From positions 156,148 through 162,969 of the forward strand of contig PBLV01000016.1 of assembly GCA_002721895.1 (NCBI GenBank): a stretch of 6,822 nt of DNA, written 5' to 3'. The notes under the pieces were generated by a model that saw only the letters and a list, made by a program, of their open reading frames with translations, was not told the DNA's origin and did no database searches. The translations under genes and the position numbers were made by a program. Shown here one piece after another: positions 1 to 5,234 of the stretch (positions are counted from its first letter, which is position 1; every line of letters starts with the position of its first letter). Source of the stretch: Verrucomicrobiales bacterium (GTDB lineage: Bacteria > Verrucomicrobiota > Verrucomicrobiae > Limisphaerales > UBA1100).

Positions 1-534
1 CTGCTCACGCGCACGGACTTGTTCCGCAGCCTGAGCGCCAGGGAGTTCAAGCAGGTGTTTCCCAAGATGCGCAAACACGCGCTGGGCGAGGGCGAGGTGC
101 TTTACCGGCAGGGTGCCGAGGGCCGGTCGATGTTCGTGTGCTTGGAGGGCCTCCTGACCAGCACCGTGGCCATGCGTGGCCAGGACGACGCCAAGGTGGA
201 GACCTACCGCGCCGGGCAGCACTTTGGCGAGGGCAACATTTTAAACGGCAGCGGCCGCGCCAGCACCGTGATGGCCAACACCGACGCGCTGGTCTACGAG
301 ATCGACCACGCCGACCTCGCCCCGCTGCTGAAGAAGCACGGCGAGCTGAAGGCCAAGCTCGAGCAAGGTGCGGGCGAGCAGAAGGAGAAAATCAAAGAGC
401 AGAAAAAAGCCGCCCGCAAGAAGCGGGACTCCACCCCCAAGGAGAAAAAGGCGTCGAAGCGGTCCGTCATGCAGACATTCTTTACGGGCATTTTTGATGC
501 ACCACGCGAGGGGAAGGAGAGCAATGGGAAATAG
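1..534 (+). CDS. Cyclic-nucleotide-binding-domain protein, C-terminal part (5' end outside window); possibly an MscS-type channel tail
   Basis: The frame is open from base 1, so the gene starts upstream; 177 residues are visible. The first ~110 read as a cNMP-binding (CRP/PKA-type) beta-roll: 'LFRSLSAREF' as the lead-in helix, 'GEVLYRQGAEG' as the early strand-turn, 'FVCLEGLL', then the phosphate-binding cassette with FGE at visible residues 75-77 and Arg86 in 'GRASTV'. The Glu and Arg that normally contact the cyclic nucleotide are both present, so ligand binding is plausible. The following 'VYEIDHADLAPLL' and a final 'FFTGIF' segment resemble the C-terminal end of mechanosensitive (MscS) channels that carry a cytoplasmic cNMP domain; this is from memory of the family, not a search. 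Between them lies a Lys-rich tail (visible residues 111-154). No DNA-binding helix-turn-helix follows the domain, which argues against a CRP-type regulator. It overlaps the secretin gene by 11 bp. The cNMP domain is sure; the channel assignment is about even odds. Confidence 0.85.
   Translation: MLTRTDLFRSLSAREFKQVFPKMRKHALGEGEVLYRQGAEGRSMFVCLEGLLTSTVAMRGQDDAKVETYRAGQHFGEGNILNGSGRASTVMANTDALVYEIDHADLAPLLKKHGELKAKLEQGAGEQKEKIKEQKKAARKKRDSTPKEKKASKRSVMQTFFTGIFDAPREGKESNGK
514..520 (+). promoter_or_regulatory. Ribosome binding site of the secretin gene
   Basis: AAGGAGA lies 3 nt before the ATG at 524 and inside the end of the upstream coding region. It supports ATG 524 as the start rather than the in-frame start at 368, which would lie deep inside the upstream gene. 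The overlap suggests translational coupling. Confidence 0.75.
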
Positions 535-2626
535 AGCGCTGGGGATTTTCATTTTGGGATTCGGGTTGGTGGCTGCGCAGGCACAGGTGCCGCCGCGCAG
601 TCCGGTCAAGCCATGGCTTTCCAAGGCGCTGGCGGAGTTGTCCGCCCGCAACAGCACGAACGCGGTTCGCGTAGTATCCAAGAGGTTGTCGCTTAGTTAT
701 GTGGATGCCTTGAGGGCATCACAGATGCTAACGCTACATGGGTTTAATGTAGGTAAACTTGAGGAGGCCATTGACCCTGCCAAGCTGCCTCTGATTGTGG
801 CTTTGCCAGGAACGGCTAATCACGAATCGATTCCGAAGGAGGGCGAAAAATTTCCGCTGACCGAGACGGATCCCATAGGGGAGCTGATGGTGTTTTACGA
901 CGCCAACAAGCCTGCGCAGGTCAGCTCTGTGGTCGCCGCGTTGAGCGAAACAATCGACGTGCCCGCGCGGCAGATCATCATTGAGGCCATGATTCTGGAG
1001 ATTTCCTCCAATGCCTTGAAAGAGTTTGGGGTTCAATGGTCACGCTCGGGCAGCAATTCGGGCGGCGTGGCCAATGACAAGTTCAGCACGCTCACCATTG
1101 GCACGCTGAAATATCCGGGCTCGACAGCGACGGATGTTGTGGTGAATGCCGCCACCCAGGGTGTCTTTGGTGGCATCAACGCACAGATCAAGGCACTGGT
1201 GCGTGATGGCAAGGCGGAGATTCTTTCCCGGCCCAGTGTCCTCGCACTCAACAATCGCATGGCCTACATCAACGTGGGAGAGCAGATTCCCTTTGCCAAG
1301 ACGCGGTTCTTGAACAATGGCAACATTGCCTCTGTGGATTTCGAGATCAAGAACGCGGGCATCAAACTTTATGTCCGACCGCGAATCAGTGCGGATGACC
1401 GCGAGGTAAGTATGCAGGTGAATGCGTCGGTCACGGCCAAGGTGCCGGATGGCGACGTGACAGTGAAGGACAATGGCGGAAATGTGCTGGCAACCTCGCC
1501 AACCATTTCCCAACGTGAGGTGCGTACCTATGTGCGGGTGGCCAACAACACGCCTTTTATTATTGGCGGCTTGATTGCCAACGACAAGGAACAGAAGGTC
1601 GACAAGATACCATTGCTTGGAGATATCCCGCTGCTAGGCGGTTTTTTCCGGAGTCGTCAGGACAAGGCGGTGAAGCGCGAGGTCATTATCGTGCTGACCC
1701 CCTTCGTGCTGCCCGAGGATCAGGCTGCGGGTCGCAACATGCCCAAGGATGAGGACGCGTTTGACAGTTCCGGTAACCAGCTTTTTCGCGATGCCTACCG
1801 AATACGCGCCGAGGACACTTTTGATCTTCGTTACCTGACTGAAAATCACCAGTTGCACAGCATGAAGGCGCTGACCCGGGCTCTCGTGGCGGGCAACGTC
1901 AAGTTGGCGGATCAATATCCCTACAGCCGGTTTGTCGGACGGGCCGTGCCTGGTGAGGAAATTCTCTGTCATCGCCAGATTTACGAAGTCCTGAAACGAC
2001 GCAAGGCGGCGGAAAAGCTGGATGCAGCTAAGCTGATCTTTTTCCGTGCCGACCAGAATGTTCAATCCGGTTTTCAGGTCCAGTTCCTGAGTGAATATCT
2101 CCAAGCACAGGCATCGCACGTTCTGACAAGAAAGGGTGGACGCACTGCCCTCGCCGTGACGTATGTTCTTCAGCGTGCCAGCGATGCCGCGCAGAGCATT
2201 TTAAAGGAACCGGTTCCCGCCGTGCGCCTTATCGATTGTCCTGATGAGGATAGTTATGGCCGGTTGCTTTGGGATATGAACAAGCCGTCGCCAAACGGCA
2301 AGCCCAGCTTCACGGTATTGTTGCGTAATATGGACGACTTGGAGCGGCTGAAGTATGCGGTGCTGATGAAAAAGACCATCGAGCTGAACACCAGGAGTCA
2401 GGTACTCAAGCTCAGCAACTTTACCCGTGGTCGATTGTTACTCATGCCGACGGTTAAGCCTCAGGATGTGGAACTGGTGGACGGTGATGTCGCCCGCGCT
2501 TTTTTCTATTCCGAGCAATATTATCAAGCCCTCCAGTATGCCATGGAGAAGGATATCAACGCCTTTCGGGAGGCGATTGAAGAGGGGGATCACCTGAAGA
2601 AATTAGTCAACCCGCCGCGCAATTAG
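524..2626 (+). CDS. Secretin (type II/IV secretion GspD/PilQ superfamily) with a long unassigned C-terminal extension
   Basis: This is an outer-membrane pore subunit that would form a multimeric gated channel for proteins or fibres. The 700-residue protein begins with a Sec signal peptide (hydrophobic run 7-19, likely cleavage after AQA at residue 20). Residues ~54-97 look like a shortened, degenerate N1-type domain; 'IDVPARQIIIEAMILEI' (144-160) is the classic end of the last N domain. The secretin core follows: 'VGEQIPFA' (251-258), then 'GGLI' (348-351), 'KIPLLGDIPLLGGFF' (361-375) and 'VIIVLTPFV' (387-395). An N-terminal STN/N0 domain is not evident, so the periplasmic part is short. Residues 401-700 match nothing I recognise and are far longer than the usual pilotin-binding S domain. 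ATG 524 is chosen because it gives a clean signal peptide and a good ribosome site. It sits between a cNMP-domain gene (11-bp overlap) and a TPR/Sel1 envelope protein (19-bp gap). The type (II, III, IV or orphan) cannot be set from the window. Confidence 0.93.
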   Translation: MGNRALGIFILGFGLVAAQAQVPPRSPVKPWLSKALAELSARNSTNAVRVVSKRLSLSYVDALRASQMLTLHGFNVGKLEEAIDPAKLPLIVALPGTANHESIPKEGEKFPLTETDPIGELMVFYDANKPAQVSSVVAALSETIDVPARQIIIEAMILEISSNALKEFGVQWSRSGSNSGGVANDKFSTLTIGTLKYPGSTATDVVVNAATQGVFGGINAQIKALVRDGKAEILSRPSVLALNNRMAYINVGEQIPFAKTRFLNNGNIASVDFEIKNAGIKLYVRPRISADDREVSMQVNASVTAKVPDGDVTVKDNGGNVLATSPTISQREVRTYVRVANNTPFIIGGLIANDKEQKVDKIPLLGDIPLLGGFFRSRQDKAVKREVIIVLTPFVLPEDQAAGRNMPKDEDAFDSSGNQLFRDAYRIRAEDTFDLRYLTENHQLHSMKALTRALVAGNVKLADQYPYSRFVGRAVPGEEILCHRQIYEVLKRRKAAEKLDAAKLIFFRADQNVQSGFQVQFLSEYLQAQASHVLTRKGGRTALAVTYVLQRASDAAQSILKEPVPAVRLIDCPDEDSYGRLLWDMNKPSPNGKPSFTVLLRNMDDLERLKYAVLMKKTIELNTRSQVLKLSNFTRGRLLLMPTVKPQDVELVDGDVARAFFYSEQYYQALQYAMEKDINAFREAIEEGDHLKKLVNPPRN

Positions 2627-2634
2627 GCGGCAAC

Positions 2635-2640
2635 AAGGAA
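2635..2640 (+). promoter_or_regulatory. Ribosome binding site of the TPR/Sel1 gene
   Basis: AAGGAA ends 5 nt before the ATG at 2646, within the 19-bp gap after the secretin stop codon. It fixes the start and leaves little room for a separate promoter, consistent with cotranscription with the secretin. Confidence 0.65.
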
Positions 2641-2645
2641 CAGTC

Positions 2646-4037
2646 ATGCAAAACAAACGTGCCGAGATGATACTTGCTGGCATTCTGCTTGTCGGCATTC
2701 TAGCCTGTTTCATATTCAAGCCCGCGCCCACTCGGGTGGCCCCGGCAATTCAGGCGCAACCGGTTGAGCCAAACATCACGCCGGAACAGAAACCGGAACC
2801 TGAACCCGTTCAACAAAAGGCGAAGGCCGAACCCGAGGAGCCCAAGGTTGAGGAGCCTAAGGAAGCGGACGAGGTCGTCCAGAGTGATGCGTCCGTGCCT
2901 GCCGAGCCGGTTGAGGAACCGGGTGCAGAACCAATCGTTGAGTTGGAGCCTCCCAAGGATCCGGCGCTTGCTTTGATCGAGACCGTTGAAGCTCCGGAGG
3001 ACAAGGTGCGCGTTCTATGCAATCTGGCGGGTACACTGGCGGAGGCGGGTGAAATGGACCGTGCCGCCATGATCTTGGACCACGCCAAGGTAATCATCGA
3101 AACCCTCAAGACGGATGCCGAGCGTGCCCCGGCGTTGACCCATTTGGTTGGAGCGTTAATCAAAATCGGCCAAGCCGACGAGGCCAAGAACATCCTGAAG
3201 AGCGCGCTTGCGGCCGTTTCAGCCATCGAGAATACAGAGGAGAAAGTTGCAGTTTTGGCGGACATTACGGGTGCAATGAAGGAGGTTGGCGATTCCGCCC
3301 AAGCCAAGGAGGTCTTGGCCCAGTCGCTTGTCCTTGCCCGCCAAATCCAGAAACAATCCCAAGCGGTTTTAAACCAGTCGCTCAAGCTTGCTGATCAACT
3401 GGCAGACAATGCCGAGAAGGCTGAGGCGCTGAAAGCCATCGCCTTGGCTATGGCCCAGCCGGGGGATCCACGGCAGGCTGAGGATGCGTTTGTGCAAGCT
3501 CTCACGTTCGCCACGCAAATTCCTGAGCCGGACAAAAAGGCGGCGGCGCTTGAGGATGTGGCCAGTGCTTTTACACGATCGGAGCCTGGGACGGCCTTTG
3601 CCCAGTTGCAGTTCAGCATTGGCTGGATGTATTACGAGGGCAAAAATCTGCCGCGCGATCCGGCCTTGGCGGCGCGCTGGTATCGCAAGGCTGCCGAGCA
3701 CGGCCATCCGCAGGCGCAGGTCAACTTGGGCGTCATGTACACCGAAGGCCAGGGAGTTCCCTCCAACAACGCGGAGGCGTTCAACCTTTTCTCACAGGCC
3801 GCAGAGCAGGGCCATGCCGAAGGGCAAACCGCTCTGGGCATGATGCTTGCCTTGGGGCAGACCGGTGATCCGGATTTCATCCAGGCCACCAAGTGGTTCA
3901 CCTTGGCGGCCAGTGCCGGGGACGATTCTGCAAAGCAGGCCCAAGCGGAGTTGTCCAAGAAAATGACACCCAGCCAAGTGGCCGAGGGCCAGAAGCTGGC
4001 TCAAGCTTGGGCTGATTCACAGAAGGTGGAAGAGTAA
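2646..4037 (+). CDS. Membrane-anchored periplasmic TPR-like/Sel1-repeat protein with Pro/Glu-rich spacer
   Basis: The 463-residue protein starts with a short basic N-terminus (K4, R5) and one hydrophobic segment (8-24), read as an inner-membrane anchor. 'ILAC' at 18-21 is a weak lipobox-like alternative, although the residues after the Cys are hydrophobic. Residues ~26-107 form a Pro/Glu/Lys-rich, probably extended spacer. Helical repeats of 40 residues follow at 120-159, 160-199, 200-239 and 258-297, with a half unit from 298, sharing the pattern K..vL..i..am...Gd...A. Three 36-residue Sel1 repeats fill 319-354, 355-390 and 391-426 (for example 'ARWYRKAAEHGH'). Such repeats serve as protein-protein scaffolds. 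The gene lies 19 bp after the secretin, so it may tether the secretin, help it assemble (the known pilotins PilF/PilW are TPR lipoproteins), or bind its cargo; this role is inferred from position and architecture only. The repeat classes are clear; the function is unknown. Confidence 0.88.
   Translation: MQNKRAEMILAGILLVGILACFIFKPAPTRVAPAIQAQPVEPNITPEQKPEPEPVQQKAKAEPEEPKVEEPKEADEVVQSDASVPAEPVEEPGAEPIVELEPPKDPALALIETVEAPEDKVRVLCNLAGTLAEAGEMDRAAMILDHAKVIIETLKTDAERAPALTHLVGALIKIGQADEAKNILKSALAAVSAIENTEEKVAVLADITGAMKEVGDSAQAKEVLAQSLVLARQIQKQSQAVLNQSLKLADQLADNAEKAEALKAIALAMAQPGDPRQAEDAFVQALTFATQIPEPDKKAAALEDVASAFTRSEPGTAFAQLQFSIGWMYYEGKNLPRDPALAARWYRKAAEHGHPQAQVNLGVMYTEGQGVPSNNAEAFNLFSQAAEQGHAEGQTALGMMLALGQTGDPDFIQATKWFTLAASAGDDSAKQAQAELSKKMTPSQVAEGQKLAQAWADSQKVEE
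2721..2966 (+). other. Coding region of the Pro/Glu/Lys-rich low-complexity spacer
   Basis: Residues 26-107 of the TPR/Sel1 protein are dominated by Pro, Glu, Lys, Ala and Val, with recurring EP, KP and EEPK motifs. A 15-bp unit beginning GAGGAGCC occurs twice in tandem at 2835-2849 and 2850-2864 with 12 of 15 bases the same, encoding EEPKV and EEPKE. Spacers of this make-up are typical of envelope proteins that reach across the periplasm (TonB-like, GspC/PilP-like). Confidence 0.75.
3318..3416 (+). repeat. Partial internal duplication in the 40-residue repeat array
   Basis: Residues 225-239 (start AQSLVLARQ) and 243-257 (start NQSLKLADQ) align, sharing QSL, LA and Q at matching places. At DNA level CCAGTCGCT recurs at 3320-3328 and 3374-3382, exactly 54 bp apart. 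The second copy is an extra half unit that breaks the otherwise exact 40-residue spacing, leaving an 18-residue insert (240-257) between the third and fourth repeat. Confidence 0.6.
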
Positions 4038-4053
4038 GGTCAGGGAGGACGTG

Positions 4054-5139
4054 TTATTCGCCAGCGATAATTTCGCGGACAGCGGATAAAAGCGCCTCGG
4101 TATCCTTGGGGAACAGGTGGCCAATGTGGCCGATCCGGAAACAGTCCGCCTGCGTGACCTTGCCGGGGTAGATGACGAAGCCCTTTTCGTTGAGGCGATC
4201 ATAAAAATCTTCAAAATCGAAATTCTCGCTGGGATAAAGAAACGACGTGATGATGTGTCCTTGGAGGGGTTCGGGCACGTATTCCCGAAAGCCCAGCGCG
4301 CGCATGCCTTCCAGACAGGTTTTGTGGTTGGCTTGGTAACGTGTGGCGCGGGCGGCGACGCCACCTTCGGCATCGAGTTCCCTCAAGGCTTGGTCGAAGG
4401 CTAGAAGTGTGTGGGTGGGTGGGGTGAACCGGAATTGGCCGTTGGCTTCAAGGCCATGCCATTGGTCGGCAAGATCGAGACTGAGGGTTCGGGCATGGCT
4501 GTGCTCAAGTAGGGGACGGTGGCAGAGGGTAAAGGCAAAACCAGGGACACCTTGAATACACTTGTTTGCACTGGAGACGAGGCAGTCGATGTGGGTGAAT
4601 TCAAACTCAACACCGCCGAAGGCGCTCATGGAATCGACCAAGTGCATACAGCCGTGTTGCCGGGCAATGGCACCGATTGCGTTGACGGGGTTGAGGATGC
4701 CGGAGGTGGTCTCGCAGTGGATGGTTGCGACGTGTGTGAAGCCGCCCTGACGGAGTGCAGTATCGACGGCGTCGAGGCAGGGTTGCTGGTTTTCGGCACA
4801 GCGAAGGGGGACGGCAGAAATGTCGTTGCGGTCGGCAATTTTGAGAATGCGTTCCCCGTAGGCGCCGTTGATGATGACGAGCCATTTGCCGTCGGGCGGA
4901 GTCAGGGTGGTCAGGGCGGACTCGATGGCAAAGGTGCCACTGCCCTGCATGGGAACGGCTTCCCAGCTATTGGCGGTTGTGAGGTCGGCTAGTTTGAGCA
5001 GCGACTGCCGAATGCCGGCGACAATGTTGATAAATTCGCTGTCCCGCGAGCCAAGATCGCGTAGCATGGCCTGTTTGACCGTTGGGCTGGTGGTCAGTGG
5101 CCCGGGGGTGAAGAGGGGCTTGTCGCTGATCTTGGGCAC
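4054..5139 (-). CDS. phnW: 2-aminoethylphosphonate--pyruvate transaminase
   Basis: This cytoplasmic PLP enzyme (class V aminotransferase) interconverts 2-aminoethylphosphonate plus pyruvate with phosphonoacetaldehyde plus L-alanine. The 361 residues match the family's usual length. Visible landmarks are 'FTPGPLTTSPTVKQAML' (10-26), 'LGSRD' (29-33), 'QGSGTFAIE' (65-73), 'HCETTSGILNP' (141-151), PLP-ring Asp169 in 'LVDSMSAFGG', Schiff-base Lys193 in 'SANKCIQGVPGF', 'RFTPPTH' (237-243) and the carboxylate-binding Arg335 in 'FRIGHIG'. All key residues are present. The start is GTG at 5139-5137; it gives the normal N-terminus just before TPGPLT, but no good Shine-Dalgarno precedes it. It converges with the TPR/Sel1 gene (16 bp between stops) and diverges from the sulfatase (95 bp). 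No phnX, phnA or phnY partner is in the window, so the direction (catabolic or phosphonate-making) and the next step are unknown. Confidence 0.95.
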   Translation of the reverse strand: MPKISDKPLFTPGPLTTSPTVKQAMLRDLGSRDSEFINIVAGIRQSLLKLADLTTANSWEAVPMQGSGTFAIESALTTLTPPDGKWLVIINGAYGERILKIADRNDISAVPLRCAENQQPCLDAVDTALRQGGFTHVATIHCETTSGILNPVNAIGAIARQHGCMHLVDSMSAFGGVEFEFTHIDCLVSSANKCIQGVPGFAFTLCHRPLLEHSHARTLSLDLADQWHGLEANGQFRFTPPTHTLLAFDQALRELDAEGGVAARATRYQANHKTCLEGMRALGFREYVPEPLQGHIITSFLYPSENFDFEDFYDRLNEKGFVIYPGKVTQADCFRIGHIGHLFPKDTEALLSAVREIIAGE

Positions 5140-5234
5140 GCCCGACGAAACCCTGAACGGCAGTGAGTGGCAAGTATGAACGGTCCTTGGGAAGCTTGCA
5201 TGTGGTGCCGGGCGCGGGCAGTCTTTGGGGAGCC
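5140..5234. promoter_or_regulatory. Divergent spacer between phnW and the sulfatase gene
   Basis: These 95 bp separate two divergent start codons, so promoters for both genes must lie here or just inside the coding ends. I see no convincing -35/-10 pair on either strand. A palindromic AAGCTT core sits at about 5194-5199. A weak 4-bp inverted repeat (TGCC/GGCA) lies at about 5208-5222. Neither is strong enough to be called an operator. Confidence 0.35.
5227..5232 (+). promoter_or_regulatory. Ribosome binding site of the sulfatase gene
   Basis: GGGGAG ends 2 nt before the ATG at 5235, a close but workable spacing. It favours ATG 5235 over the in-frame GTG at 5163, which would put 24 extra polar residues in front of a good signal peptide. 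Confidence 0.6.

Noticed and set aside
368..523. In-frame upstream extension of the secretin reading frame
   Set aside because: It would overlap the cNMP-domain gene by over 150 bp and put Arg/Lys-rich out-of-frame sequence before a clear signal peptide. ATG 524 has a strong ribosome site.
1..534. CRP/FNR-type transcription factor
   Set aside because: The cNMP domain is followed by a Lys-rich tail and not by a helix-turn-helix, so a DNA-binding regulator is unlikely.
241..681. 146-codon minus-strand frame across the cNMP-domain/secretin overlap
   Set aside because: Its Leu-rich stretch is the complement of the Lys/Glu-rich tail codons (AAG/GAG read as CTT/CTC), not a true membrane protein.
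2810..3385. 191-codon minus-strand frame in the TPR/Sel1 gene
   Set aside because: Its Ser/Ala-rich composition mirrors the repeat codons on the other strand, with no motif and no ribosome site of note.
4519..4992. 157-codon open frame on the plus strand inside phnW
   Set aside because: It is Gly/Asp/Val-rich, as expected from the mirror of the phnW codons, with no recognisable motif, and phnW is unambiguous.
5163..5234. Longer sulfatase start at GTG 5163
   Set aside because: It adds 24 residues in front of an otherwise perfect signal peptide and has no better ribosome site. ATG 5235 follows GGGGAG.
5140..5234. Sigma70-like promoters and an operator in the divergent spacer
   Set aside because: No -35/-10 pair with proper spacing stands out on either strand, and the inverted repeats are only 4-6 bp.
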